Origin: Desulfonatronum lacustre DSM 10312
GTDB lineage: Bacteria > Desulfobacterota > Desulfovibrionia > Desulfovibrionales > Desulfonatronaceae
Direction of reading: 5' to 3'
Assembly (NCBI RefSeq): GCF_000519265.1
Contig: NZ_KI912608.1
Location: 757,665 to 821,664 of the forward strand
Length of the DNA stretch: 64,000 bases
Positions 28,984 through 38,275 of the stretch are shown piece after piece (within the stretch, counting starts at the first letter, position 1; every line of letters begins with the position of its first letter). Under the pieces are notes generated by a model, which saw nothing but the letters and a program-made list of their open reading frames with translations, ran no database searches and had not been told where the DNA came from. The position numbers and the translations under genes are program-made.

Positions 28984-30084
28984 ATGGTGAACAGACTCGG
29001 CGCCTTGGTGCGCCGGAGATGGAGCGGCTTCGTGGAGGAGGGCGTATTCGGTTCCGAGGGGAGGACCGTCGAAGTACGAAGGAGGCCTTCCGAAGATGCC
29101 CCGCGACCTTTCGAATCCGGCAATGTTCACCCCGACGTCAAGATTCGCTCCCGGGAGGATTGCCTGGCCGCCGAGCCCGTGATGGTCTGGCCGGCCGATG
29201 CCTGCCGCGTGGTTCGGGAACTCAATGCCAGGGTCGCGGAATTGGAGGAAAGCAATGCGACGCTCCGGAGGAGAGACGAGGCGCACCAATTTCGCGTCGC
29301 GCCGGAAACGCCCAGCGCCGTGAGAGACGTGCTCGACGAGGCCCGGTGCTTCGTGGATGAGACCAAGGCTCTCAAATGCGAGTTCTTGCGCACCGTGAAC
29401 CATGAACTGCGGACCCCGCTCAACGGCGCGAAAGGGATGTTGCAGGCGTTGCGGGAGACGAATCTTGATGCGGAGCAGATGGAGTATGTCGACCAGGGAC
29501 TGGCCTCTTGCGAGACATTGGACAGGGCGGTCCGGGATATCCTGGATTACAACACCTTGAATCCCGGCTGCGTCCAGTTGGAACGCAAGCCGTTGGACAT
29601 CGCCGACATCCTGCATGATGTCGAGCAGGTTTATACTCCGGGCTGTGTCGAAAAGGGGCTGGATTTCGTGATCCGTAAGGACTCTTCCGTCAGAGGACTG
29701 TTTTTAGGAGACGCGGCGAGATTGAAACAGATTTTCCGTCACCTGCTGGACAATGCCCTGCGGTTTACTCTTTCAGGTGAAATTCGCGTCGAGGCGTCTT
29801 GTTTGTCCGAGGCGGGGAACGGTCGGGTCCGGCTCTGCCTGAGCGTTCACGACACGGGTATGGGAATTCCCGAGGATTGTTTGGAACGTGTTCTCGAGCC
29901 ATTTGCCCAGGTTGAAGCGGGATTGACCAAGACATTCTCTGGTTGCGGTCTGGGGCTGGCCATGGTCAGGAAGCTGGTCGGGTTGATGGATGGACAGTTT
30001 AGGCTAGAGAGCCTTGAAGGGGCGTACACTTCGGCCTATTGCATCTTGAGCCTGGAGCGGTTGCCCGGAGAGGACGACTGCTGA
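28984..30084 (+). CDS. Sensor histidine kinase, no membrane segment
   Basis: 366 residues. A ~120-residue N-terminus of unknown type with a short coiled coil (VRELNARVAELEESNATLRR) leads to a HisKA domain with H140 in VNHELRTPLNG and a HATPase domain (HLLDNALRFT, DTGMGIPED, GCGLGLAMVRKL). No receiver domain is encoded beside it, so its partner is elsewhere. The ATG at 28984 is preferred because GGAGG is 7 bases upstream. Confidence 0.85.
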   Translation: MVNRLGALVRRRWSGFVEEGVFGSEGRTVEVRRRPSEDAPRPFESGNVHPDVKIRSREDCLAAEPVMVWPADACRVVRELNARVAELEESNATLRRRDEAHQFRVAPETPSAVRDVLDEARCFVDETKALKCEFLRTVNHELRTPLNGAKGMLQALRETNLDAEQMEYVDQGLASCETLDRAVRDILDYNTLNPGCVQLERKPLDIADILHDVEQVYTPGCVEKGLDFVIRKDSSVRGLFLGDAARLKQIFRHLLDNALRFTLSGEIRVEASCLSEAGNGRVRLCLSVHDTGMGIPEDCLERVLEPFAQVEAGLTKTFSGCGLGLAMVRKLVGLMDGQFRLESLEGAYTSAYCILSLERLPGEDDC

Positions 30085-30266
30085 ATGGTCGGAGTGGGGA
30101 AAATATTGAAGTGAAAATTCTACTTGATAAAAGAAATCATTTTCTATATCTTTTTTCTCAAGCGGAATCTTCAGGCTCTGAAGAGCGGAGTAAAACATCC
30201 TCCGCCTATCGTGTCGCCACAAAAAATCTTTTCACGGATCGGATAACCCTTAGAGGAGAAGCCATC

Positions 30267-30674
30267 ATGGACTCGACGTTTCGGATGCGGACTAGAAAAA
30301 GCATGGGCAACCTGCATGTGCGATTGGAAGGAATTTTGGATACCAATTCCGCGACTTCCCTGGCACTTGTCCTGCGTGAGGAAGCCGCGACCTGCCGAAA
30401 GTTTTTTATCAATACCGAGGATTTGGAACGTGTGGAACCTCTGGGAGCGTCCGCGTTGCGAACGTTCATGACGGAGTTCGCGCAAAATACCGCCGAGGAC
30501 GTGAGTACGCGGATCTACTTCAAGGGGAAGAACGGCGCTCAGGTCGCCATGGAAGGTCAACGGGTGCTCCAGACCAAGCCGTCCTCCGGGTGCAAATGCT
30601 CTGGGAAATGCAAGGTCTGCAAATGCGCCCAGCGGATGGAAGGGAGTCCCCACCGATCATCGTGTCACGGATAA
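30267..30674 (+). CDS. STAS-like protein with Cys-rich tail
   Basis: 135 residues. The first ~105 form a STAS-like fold (LHVRLEGILDTNSATSLALV, FFINTEDLERVEPLGASALR). The C-terminus carries a dense metal-binding-looking motif GCKCSGKCKVCKC, followed by a His near the end. GAGGAG precedes the ATG. The 182-base upstream gap is AT-rich and contains AAGAAATCATTTTCT (30131-30145), a weak match to the Fur-like palindrome. A sensory role for iron or redox is inference. Confidence 0.6.
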   Translation: MDSTFRMRTRKSMGNLHVRLEGILDTNSATSLALVLREEAATCRKFFINTEDLERVEPLGASALRTFMTEFAQNTAEDVSTRIYFKGKNGAQVAMEGQRVLQTKPSSGCKCSGKCKVCKCAQRMEGSPHRSSCHG

Positions 30675-30769
30675 CCTCTGGGTTGATTCGAATGTTGGGA
30701 AATGACTTTTGTCTGCTTTACATGATATCGAGTTTCAATTGCATTTTTAACTAGATTGGAGATTGTCAT

Positions 30770-31048
30770 ATGTGCGCAACCTTGATCGGCGGCATGGACC
30801 GCCTGAAGCCGAATTATTTGCAGACCGCCAAAAAGGCGGGAATCAGTCTGAAAATTTTCACCGGCAAGGAAAACTCCATCTCCTCCTCTCTGGGGGACAG
30901 TGAAATGATCATCATCTTTACCAACAAGGTCTCCCATCAGGCCCGCAACGAGGCCATGCAGGTGGCCAAGACCCGGAACATCCCCGTGCATATGCTGCAT
31001 TCCTGCGGTGTTTCCAGTCTGAAGAAATGTTTGCAGGGCACGGCGTAA
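30770..31048 (+). CDS. DUF2325-domain protein
   Basis: 92 residues matching DUF2325 over its full length: CATLIGGMDRLKPNYLQTAK, SEMIIIFTNKVSHQARNEAM and the C-terminal HSCGVSSLKKCL with a conserved Cys. These small cytoplasmic proteins are common in anaerobes and often near iron or redox genes; the biochemical role is unknown. The flavodoxin gene follows after 35 bases and is probably in the same transcript. Confidence 0.82.
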   Translation: MCATLIGGMDRLKPNYLQTAKKAGISLKIFTGKENSISSSLGDSEMIIIFTNKVSHQARNEAMQVAKTRNIPVHMLHSCGVSSLKKCLQGTA

Positions 31049-31083
31049 GCACGGCAAAATCCATTATTCAAGGAGAATGCATC

Positions 31084-31530
31084 ATGAGCAAGGTTTTGAT
31101 CGTTTACGGCTCGACCACCGGGAATACCGAGCATGTGGCCGAGGTAATCGGGGAGGTGCTCCGGAAGTCAGGCAAGGAGGTCGTGGTCAAAAACGTTACG
31201 GATGCCAAAGTCGAGGAACTGGGAAGCGAGTACGACCTGACCTTGCTGGGCGTGTCCACCTGGGGGGACGAAGATGTCGAGTTTCAGGAGGATTTCGACT
31301 CCTTCTACCAGGACATGGACGACGCCGAACTGGAGGGCAGGAAGGTCGCCCTGTTCGGTTGCGGGGACTCCAGCTACGAGCATTTTTGCGGGGCCGTGGT
31401 GCTGTTGCGGCAAAAGGTGGAAGGCCTGTCCGCGGATCTGGTCAACGAGCCCCTGCTCATCGACGGTGATCCGTCCGTCATGCGATCCGAGATCGAAGAA
31501 TGGGCCGAGGAAGTTGGGAGGGCGGCGTGA
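31084..31530 (+). CDS. fld: Flavodoxin
   Basis: 148 residues, short-chain flavodoxin. FMN phosphate loop GSTTGNTE (residues ~9-16), STWGDEDVEFQEDF near the isoalloxazine ring and FGCGDSSYEHFCGAV are close to the Desulfovibrio vulgaris protein. It replaces ferredoxin as low-potential electron carrier when iron is scarce, which fits its place at the end of the iron cluster. AAGGAG lies 6 bases before the ATG at 31084. Confidence 0.95.
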   Translation: MSKVLIVYGSTTGNTEHVAEVIGEVLRKSGKEVVVKNVTDAKVEELGSEYDLTLLGVSTWGDEDVEFQEDFDSFYQDMDDAELEGRKVALFGCGDSSYEHFCGAVVLLRQKVEGLSADLVNEPLLIDGDPSVMRSEIEEWAEEVGRAA

Positions 31531-31539
31531 GAGGAGAGG

Positions 31540-31747
31540 GCTGAAGCCTGAGGGATGAGACCTGAGACTGGGTGGCGGATGTTCTTCGTTCGTTGTTCTT
31601 CGTTGGAGGATGACGCGCGGAGAAAGGGGGCTTTATGCCCCTATTTGCCTGAAAGCGAAAGGCGGGTCAGCACGGAGCAACGAGCGAACAGCAACGAACG
31701 AAGAACGAAGAACCACGAACGTCAAACAAAGAGCAGACGGAGAATAC
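31540..31747. repeat. Modular intergenic repeat R3 (heptamer family)
   Basis: Contains the GAGGGATGAGACCTGAGACT module (31550-31569), a left arm GTTCTTCGTTCGTTGTTCTT (31579-31605) and a right arm of AACGAACGAAGAACGAAGAA type (31692-31735). The right arm ends about 10 bases before the ATG of the next small gene. Confidence 0.78.
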
Positions 31748-31748
31748 C

Positions 31749-31901
31749 ATGATCGACTTGGATAAAGCGCGTCAGGAGTACGCGGAACGGCGACAGGAGT
31801 TGATTCGGATGCGGGAGCGGTGGATTGATGAGATGCGGGATTTCTCGGTGTTTCTTCGGGATAGGGCTGAGAGAGAAAGCAGTGAGAAAGCCGACGAATA
31901 A
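31749..31901 (+). CDS. Small charged helical protein (50 aa)
   Basis: A 50-residue frame beginning MIDLDKARQEYAERRQELIR and ending in SEKADE, entirely charged and helical with likely coiled-coil character. It starts directly after repeat R3 and ends 2 bases before the convergent hybrid-kinase stop codon, so it fills the space exactly. No homologue is recognised. GGAG stands 8 bases before the ATG, which supports translation. Confidence 0.5.
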   Translation: MIDLDKARQEYAERRQELIRMRERWIDEMRDFSVFLRDRAERESSEKADE

Positions 31902-31903
31902 TC

Positions 31904-34348
31904 TCAGATCCTGGCTTCGACCAGGAGCTTGTTGAGCAGTCTCCTGATTTGCTGGATGGTATAGGGTTTGGCTATCGAGCCGACAAAGCCGTATTCTTGA
32001 AAATTGGCCATCACCGGGTCGCTGGAATAGCCGCTGGAGGCCACGACCTTGGCGGCGGGGTCGAGTTTGAGGATTTCCCGGACCGCCTCCTTGCCGCCCA
32101 TGCCGCCGGGGATGGTCAGGTCCATGATCACGACGTCGAAAGGAAGCCCGTCAGCCATGGCCTGTTTGTACTGGGCCACGGCCTCCTCGCCGTTCTGGAC
32201 CGGAACGGCCGCATGGCCCAGGTGTTCCATCAGGTCCACGCTGATGTCGAGGACCATCACATCGTCGTCCATCACCAGGATGCGCCCTCCCGGATGGTCC
32301 GGATCAATCTCTTCGGTGGCGCGGGACGTCGGCAGAGCGGTGGGCACGGCTGGTAAAAAAACATGGAACGTCGTTCCCTGATCGGGCGCGGATTCCACCG
32401 TAACGACGCCGCCGTGGCGTTTGATGATGGAATAACTTGAAGCCAGACCGAGCCCCGAACCGTGGTCCTTGGTGGTGAAGTACGGATCGAATATCTTGGT
32501 CAGGTGTTCCGGCGAGATGCCGTGTCCCTGGTCGGTCACGGAAATCCGCGTGAACGGTCCGGAATTGCTGATGGCTTCAGGGAGATTTGGGCCGTCGATA
32601 TTGCCTCCGGTCAGGGTGACCACGCCGCCTTGGGGCATGGCATGGTGGGCGTTGATCACTAAATTGTGGACCACCCGGCTGACTTGGTCCGGATCGGCGT
32701 GGACGGGCCAAAGGTCGCCGGGAAGATCAAAAACGCATTTGGCGTTGGTCCCGCTCAGGGCGAACTCGGCCGACTCCCTCACCAATTCAGCCAGGGGCAA
32801 AATATCTTTGACGGGTGTGCCGCCCTTGGCAAAGGTCAGCATCTGTTGAGTCAGGGCCTTGCCTCGGTAGGTGGCTCTTTCGGCCTCGCTGAGTTTGTGC
32901 TCGGCTTTGTCCGCATCGGTCAGGGAGAGCTTGGCTGAGGTAATGTTTCCCAGGATCGCGGTCAGAATGTTGTTGAAGTCGTGGGCGATGCTTCCGGCCA
33001 GAATTCCCAGGGATTCAAGTTTTTCGGCTTTAAGGGCTTCGTCCAGGAGGCGCTGCTTTTCGGTCTCGTCCCGGAAGGCCAACACCACGCCGATCATCCG
33101 GCTTTCCTTGTCCCTGAGCGGAGCCGCGTTGGTCGCGATGAGCCGGTGCTTTCCGTCCTTGGAAGCAAGGCGGCTGGTGCCGTCCAACTGGCGAATGATC
33201 CCGTTCGCCAAGACCAAGCGGATCATATTCTCGGCTTCCTCGAAACGCTCATTCCGGAGCTGGAACACTTCGGACAAGAGACGCCCCCGGGCTTCATCCT
33301 GAGACCAGCCGGTCAATTCCTCGGCGGTCTTGTTCAAAAACAGTACCTTCTTTTCCGTGTCCGCCGCGATCACTCCGTCGCCGATGGATCGCAGAATCAC
33401 GGCCAACCGCTCCGAGGCCAATTCCGCCACCTCGGCCATGCGGTGCGCCTCCATTCTGTTGTTCTCAGCCTGGGCCAGGGCGCTTCTCAAATTGGCGACC
33501 ATTTCAGTGATGGCCTGCATCAATCGCCGCGCTTCTCCGTAAAAGCGCCCGGTGACTTTGGCGTTGAGGTCTCCGGCGGAAACCTTGTCCGCATAATCGG
33601 CTAAAATGCCCAGGGATCTGGTGAACACGATGGAGGCGAGCAGGGCCGCGGGCAGGACGAGAAGCAGAATGAACAGCGAAAACGTGATCACCTCCACGCG
33701 CAAGACGCGCATTTCGGCCTGAATGTCGTCGATGTACAGGCCGGTGCCCAGAATCCAACCCCAGGGCTCGAAGAGCAGCGCATAGGAGACCTTGGGATAC
33801 CATGCTTCTTCGGCCATGCCTTCGGAATGCGGCCTGGGCCACATATAGGTCACGAAGCCGTCTCTGGTCTGCGTGACAACCTCGACAATCGCCCAGGTGA
33901 TGTTCTTTTCACGGGCAAAATTCTGTATCGGGCCGTTCACGCCGTACTGGATGCGTGTGACGCAATAGTACAGAGGGTTGTCCGGCAAAGCGTCTTCCAG
34001 TTCCGAGATAAAGGGATGCATGATAAGTCGGAGGTCGAGCGCATCATTACTTCTGATCCAAAGATAACCGTCCCGTCCGTAGCGAATGTGCCTGAGCCGT
34101 TCTTTGGCGCGATTCTGAGCCTCTTCCAGGGTCAATTCTCCGACCCGGACTCGTTGCTGATATTCGCCGAGCAGGGAGTGGACCGAACGCGCGACGTGCA
34201 TCAGTGCTTCCTTCCTGCCGTGCAGCAGCCGCTCTTGCATCAAGGGCAGGAAATAGAACAGAATCATCCCGCAAAAGACGAGAACGAGCGCCAGGATCAG
34301 CCCGAAGGTCTTGGCGGGGATGGACAGGTTCAGGAGTTTGGTGAGCAT
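31904..34348 (-). CDS. Hybrid sensor kinase: Cache-HAMP-PAS-HisKA-HATPase-REC (copy A)
   Basis: 814 residues. Membrane segment near residues 10-35, a periplasmic single-Cache domain (GRDGYLWI, LLFEPWGWILGTGLYIDDI), second membrane segment near 205-230, HAMP, PAS (IGDGVIAADTEKKVLFLNKT), HisKA with H456 in IAHDFNN, HATPase (GSGLGLASSYSIIKRHGG) and a receiver with D743 in VIMDLTIPGG. The ATG at 34348 gives the same length as its paralogue (35822-38266), which begins alike; an upstream TTG is rejected. Its ligand region differs strongly from the paralogue while the receiver is nearly identical. Confidence 0.9.
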   Translation of the reverse strand: MLTKLLNLSIPAKTFGLILALVLVFCGMILFYFLPLMQERLLHGRKEALMHVARSVHSLLGEYQQRVRVGELTLEEAQNRAKERLRHIRYGRDGYLWIRSNDALDLRLIMHPFISELEDALPDNPLYYCVTRIQYGVNGPIQNFAREKNITWAIVEVVTQTRDGFVTYMWPRPHSEGMAEEAWYPKVSYALLFEPWGWILGTGLYIDDIQAEMRVLRVEVITFSLFILLLVLPAALLASIVFTRSLGILADYADKVSAGDLNAKVTGRFYGEARRLMQAITEMVANLRSALAQAENNRMEAHRMAEVAELASERLAVILRSIGDGVIAADTEKKVLFLNKTAEELTGWSQDEARGRLLSEVFQLRNERFEEAENMIRLVLANGIIRQLDGTSRLASKDGKHRLIATNAAPLRDKESRMIGVVLAFRDETEKQRLLDEALKAEKLESLGILAGSIAHDFNNILTAILGNITSAKLSLTDADKAEHKLSEAERATYRGKALTQQMLTFAKGGTPVKDILPLAELVRESAEFALSGTNAKCVFDLPGDLWPVHADPDQVSRVVHNLVINAHHAMPQGGVVTLTGGNIDGPNLPEAISNSGPFTRISVTDQGHGISPEHLTKIFDPYFTTKDHGSGLGLASSYSIIKRHGGVVTVESAPDQGTTFHVFLPAVPTALPTSRATEEIDPDHPGGRILVMDDDVMVLDISVDLMEHLGHAAVPVQNGEEAVAQYKQAMADGLPFDVVIMDLTIPGGMGGKEAVREILKLDPAAKVVASSGYSSDPVMANFQEYGFVGSIAKPYTIQQIRRLLNKLLVEARI

Positions 34349-34401
34349 GGAGTGTCTGAGATTCGGGGAGGCGGAATCCGGGTTCAAAGGGGTAACGGCA
34401 T

Positions 34402-34500
34402 TAATCGGAATTGCAATCGAAACAAGCCTGTTGGCATCGTGTTTTGGGACAAGTTTGTTTATGGCCGATTTCGATTGCGATTGCGATTTCGATACGGATG
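34402..34500. repeat. Hexamer-unit hairpin repeat H5
   Basis: AATCGGAATTGCAATCGAAA on the left faces GATTTCGATTGCGATTGCGA on the right. It lies between the kinase start and the broken XRE-PAS gene, and is the most degenerate member of the hexamer family. Confidence 0.7.
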
Positions 34501-34528
34501 CGCGGCACCCGGACCAGGCCCTGGACCA

Positions 34529-35407
34529 TCAAGCCGACTCCAGAAAATTTTTTGCCCAGCTTATGGCTTGATTCTGGACTTTCGCGGCCAGTTGCCGCCT
34601 GATGGCAAGTGTATTCAGGATTGCCTCGGCTTGAGACCAGTTTCCGCTTTCGGAAGCAAGCGCAAGGTCCAGCCAGGCTTTGCAGTTCCGGGTCGTCGCC
34701 CAGCAGGGCTCGATATTTTTCCTCGCTCGTTCGTAACGCCTTCTCCATCCATTTACGTTCGCTGATGTCCATGGCCATGCCAATGAGCACGGGGGAGCCC
34801 GACCCATCCGTGGTCAAGTGAGCCTGATCGTGCATCCAGCGCCATGTCCCGTCCTTTGCTTGGATCCGATACTCCAGGTCGATGGGATGTCTTTGCATGG
34901 CGGACTCAATGGCCGCGTCAACCTTGGCGGCGTCTTCTGGATGGATGGAGCGGTTCCAGAGCATGGGGGCGTTCATCAGTTCCCCCGCGAGGTCTTCCGT
35001 TCGGGAAAGCCGAACGGGCACCGCAAGACCTCTGACCATGTTTCCCGGCCCGTTGCGAAGTTGAAGCCCCATGTGCCGACCCCGGCAACAAGGTGAACAT
35101 CGGCACTGCGGAAGGACAAAGCGGTCGATCGTTCCTCCGTGTCCGCTGCCAGGTTTTTCGATCCGCTTCCCGGCGACAGGGAAAAATTAGCCACCTCCGT
35201 CCCCAGGGCTTCAGCAGTCTTGACCAGTAGCTCAACGGAGGGATATCCGCAGCCTCTCTCGATCAACCCGACGTGCTGCGCCGTCACGCCCAGACGCATG
35301 GCCAGTTGCTCTCGATTCATGTTGTTCAGCAGACGAAAGAACCTCAGTCGCTCCCCGACCACGCATTCCGTGGTGCCTCTCTCGTTTTTTGATGCCAAAT
35401 ATGTCAT
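34529..35407 (-). pseudogene. Frameshifted XRE-HTH/PAS regulator
   Basis: Coding signal continues across three frames. Frame one (35407 to about 35010) gives an XRE helix-turn-helix (NREQLAMRLGVTAQHVGLIE) and the start of a PAS domain (GTWGFNFATGRETWSEVL). Frame two (to about 34685) continues the PAS domain (SIHPEDAAKVDAAIESAMQR, WRWMHDQAHLTTDGSGSPVL). Frame three ends with a natural-looking tail (AWLDLALASESGNWSQAEAI). Two frameshifts, near 35010-35050 and 34680-34690, break it. The intact relative is the XRE-PAS gene at 38276-39805, in the same position relative to its kinase. Confidence 0.75.
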
Positions 35408-35721
35408 ACTATGCTGAAAGTGAAGCCCGGAGCAAGAAACTTAGATATTTTTTTGCTGTGATTCTCACTGCATGGAAACGCGATATGTTTCAATTTATCC
35501 GGCTTATTCTCTATTTTTTAACGCGATTCTCGCAAAAAAACACAACCACAAAAGCGGCTGTTTTTCCTTTGGCCGTGCGTTCCCGGAGGTGAAGACGGAT
35601 TTCTGCTCATCCATGCTCAATCCTTCCACATGGTCCTTCAGTGGGCACGATTTCTCTTCATTTTGATTAGTTATGGATGATCAGGTCGAACGAGATGTTC
35701 TCCCGAGCTCAGCTTGATATT
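35408..35721. other. Intergenic region without recognised features
   Basis: AT-rich stretch of 314 bases upstream of the broken XRE-PAS gene. It should contain the promoter of that leftward unit, but I see no convincing -35/-10 pair, no conserved gene and no repeat. Confidence 0.5.
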
Positions 35722-35814
35722 CCGAGGATTTGATTTTCCGGTTGTGACGGGCCGGTATCCACAAGGCGGCGATGCATACCGTGACCACCACCCCGGAACC
35801 GGGTCGTGCTGGCA
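35722..35814 (+). pseudogene. Amidohydrolase gene fragment
   Basis: About 93 bases are roughly 90% identical to 40426-40517 inside the amidohydrolase gene at 40314. In frame it reads EDLIFRL, then a stop (CGA changed to TGA), then IHKAA; a one-base insertion follows. It stops 7 bases before the stop codon of the second kinase. It is a dead remnant that marks the border of a tandem duplication. Confidence 0.85.
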
Positions 35815-35821
35815 ATCAAAA

Positions 35822-38266
35822 TTAGCTCACGGACGGAACCAGGAGCTTGTTGAGCAGTCTCCTGATTTGCTGGATGGTATAGGGTTTGGCTATCGAGCCG
35901 ACAAAGCCGAATTCTTGAAAATTGGCCATCACCGGGTCGCTGGAATAGCCGCTGGAGGCCACGACCTTGGCGGCGGGGTCGAGTTTGAGGATTTCCCGGA
36001 CCGCCTCCTTGCCGCCCATGCCGCCGGGGATGGTCAGGTCCATGATCACGACGTCGAAAGGAAGCCCGTCAGCCATGGCCTGTTTGTACCGGGCCACGGC
36101 CTCCTCGCCGTTCTGGACCGGAACGGCCGCATGGCCCAGGTGTTCCATCAGGTCCACGCTGATGTCGAGGACCATCACATCGTCGTCCATCATCAATACG
36201 CGTCCCTTCTCGGGGACCGACTCATCCTTTTCGGCTTGGCGAGGTGTGGGGGATGCGGTGGGAACGGCGGGCAGATAAACATGGAACGTCGTGCCTTGTC
36301 CGGGCACGGATTCCACCGTGATGACGCCTCCGTGTCGCTTGATGATGGAATAGCTTGAAGCCAGGCCGAGCCCGGAGCCGTGGGTTTTGGTTGTGAAATA
36401 CGGATCGAAAATCCTGGTCAGGTGCTCCGGGGAGATGCCGTGTCCCTGGTCGGTCACGGAAAGACGCGTGAACGGTCCGGAATCGAGGATGGCCTCCGGG
36501 AGTTTTGGGGCGTCGATATTCGCCCCGGTCAGGGTGACAAGGCCGCCTTGGGGCATGGCATGGTGGGCGTTGAGGGCCAGGTTGTGGATCACCCGGCTGA
36601 TTTGGTCCGGATCGGCGTGGACGGACCAGAGATCGTCGGGAAGTTGGAAAACGCATTTGGCGCTGGTTCCACGCAGGGCGAATTCTGCCGACTCTCGCGC
36701 CAGCTCGCCCAGGGGCAGGATTTCCCGGACGGGAGTGCCGCCCTTGGCAAAGGTCAACATTTGTTGGGTCAGGCCCTTGCCTCGGTAGGTGGCGCTTTCA
36801 GCCTCGCGGAGCTTGCGTTCGGCCTTGTCCGGTTCGGCCAGGGACAGCCGGGCCGAGGTGATGTTGCCCAGGATCGCGGTCAGGGTGTTGTTGAAGTCGT
36901 GGGCGATACCTCCGGCCAAAATCCCCAGAGACTCCAGCTTTTCGGCCTTGAGAGCCTCGTCCAGAAGTCGTTGCTTCTCGGTTTCGTCCCGGAAGGCGAG
37001 CACCACGCCGATCACCCGGCTTTCCTTGTCTCTGATCGGGGCCGCGTTGGATGCGACGAGCCGGAGCTTTCCGTCCCTGGAGACAAGGTGGCCGGTACCG
37101 CCCAACTGGAGTACGATCCCCTTTTCCAAGAGTTGACGAACCAGAACATCGACCTGTCCGAAACGATCATCCCGCATCTGGAGCACTTCGGACAGGGGCA
37201 GCCCATGGGCCTCATCCTGGGACCAGCCGGTCAGTTCCTCGGCGGCCTTGTTCAGAAACAGCACCTTCCCCCCGGTGTCCGCGGCGATAACCCCATCGCC
37301 GATGGATCGCAGAATCACGGCCAATCGCTCCGAGGCCAGTTCCGCCGCCTCGGCCAACCGCTGCGCCTCCATCCTGCTGTTTTCGGCCTGGGCCAGGGCG
37401 CTTTTTAGATTGCCAACCATTTCGGTAATGGCCTGCATCAACCGCCGCGCTTCACCGTAAAAGCGCCCGGTGACTCCGGCGTTGAGGTCTCCGGCGGAGA
37501 CCTTGTCCGCATAATCGGCTAAAACGCCCAGGGACTTGGTGAACACGATGGAGGCAAGCAAGGCCGCGGGTAGGACAAGAAACAGGATAATCAGCGAAAA
37601 CGTGACCATCTCCACGCGCAAAACGCGCATTTCGGCCTCAATGTCGTCGATGTACAGGCCGGTGCCCAGAATCCAGCCCCAAGGTTCAAAGAGCAACAAA
37701 TAGGATTCCTTGGGGTGCCTCTCCGCGTTGATGCTCGTTTGATGCGGCTTTGGCCAGTTGTAGGCCACGAAGCCATCTCCGGTCGTTTGGACGACCTCGG
37801 TAAAGATCAACAGTAAATTGGCCATGGTTCCCGGAAGCAGCTTCACCGACCCTTGAAAGCCGTACTCCATGCGCATGACCTCGGCGGTCAGAGGGGCGTC
37901 CTGTTCCGTGCCGTCCAGGTCCGGAATGGTCGGATGCATCAGCAGGCGCGGCATGGATGCGGCGTTGTCGCTGATCCAGAGATAATCACCCCGTCCGTAG
38001 CGCATATGCTTGATCCGTCTCTTGGCGCGCTCCTGGGCCTCATCCAGGGTCAATTCTCCGGCCCGGACTCGTTGTTGATATTCGTCAAGCAGGGAGTGGG
38101 CCGAACGCGCGACGTGCATCAGCGCTTCCTTCCTGCCGTACAGCAGCCGCTCTTGCATCAAGGGCAGGAAATAGAACAGAATCATCGCGCAAAAAACCAG
38201 GACGAGCGCCAGGATCAGCCCGAAGGTCTTGGCGGGGATGGACAGGTTCATGAATTTGATGAACAT
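35822..38266 (-). CDS. Hybrid sensor kinase: Cache-HAMP-PAS-HisKA-HATPase-REC (copy B)
   Basis: 814 residues, the same domain order and length as copy A (31904-34348), with H456 and D743 at identical positions. The periplasmic Cache domain differs (residues ~110-190: LLMHPTIPDLDGTEQDAPLT in place of LIMHPFISELEDALPDNPLY), suggesting another ligand. The last 354 bases, coding for the receiver, differ from copy A at only two positions. It starts 9 bases after the XRE-PAS gene, so the two form an operon. Confidence 0.92.
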   Translation of the reverse strand: MFIKFMNLSIPAKTFGLILALVLVFCAMILFYFLPLMQERLLYGRKEALMHVARSAHSLLDEYQQRVRAGELTLDEAQERAKRRIKHMRYGRGDYLWISDNAASMPRLLMHPTIPDLDGTEQDAPLTAEVMRMEYGFQGSVKLLPGTMANLLLIFTEVVQTTGDGFVAYNWPKPHQTSINAERHPKESYLLLFEPWGWILGTGLYIDDIEAEMRVLRVEMVTFSLIILFLVLPAALLASIVFTKSLGVLADYADKVSAGDLNAGVTGRFYGEARRLMQAITEMVGNLKSALAQAENSRMEAQRLAEAAELASERLAVILRSIGDGVIAADTGGKVLFLNKAAEELTGWSQDEAHGLPLSEVLQMRDDRFGQVDVLVRQLLEKGIVLQLGGTGHLVSRDGKLRLVASNAAPIRDKESRVIGVVLAFRDETEKQRLLDEALKAEKLESLGILAGGIAHDFNNTLTAILGNITSARLSLAEPDKAERKLREAESATYRGKGLTQQMLTFAKGGTPVREILPLGELARESAEFALRGTSAKCVFQLPDDLWSVHADPDQISRVIHNLALNAHHAMPQGGLVTLTGANIDAPKLPEAILDSGPFTRLSVTDQGHGISPEHLTRIFDPYFTTKTHGSGLGLASSYSIIKRHGGVITVESVPGQGTTFHVYLPAVPTASPTPRQAEKDESVPEKGRVLMMDDDVMVLDISVDLMEHLGHAAVPVQNGEEAVARYKQAMADGLPFDVVIMDLTIPGGMGGKEAVREILKLDPAAKVVASSGYSSDPVMANFQEFGFVGSIAKPYTIQQIRRLLNKLLVPSVS

Positions 38267-38275
38267 CGGTTGCCT

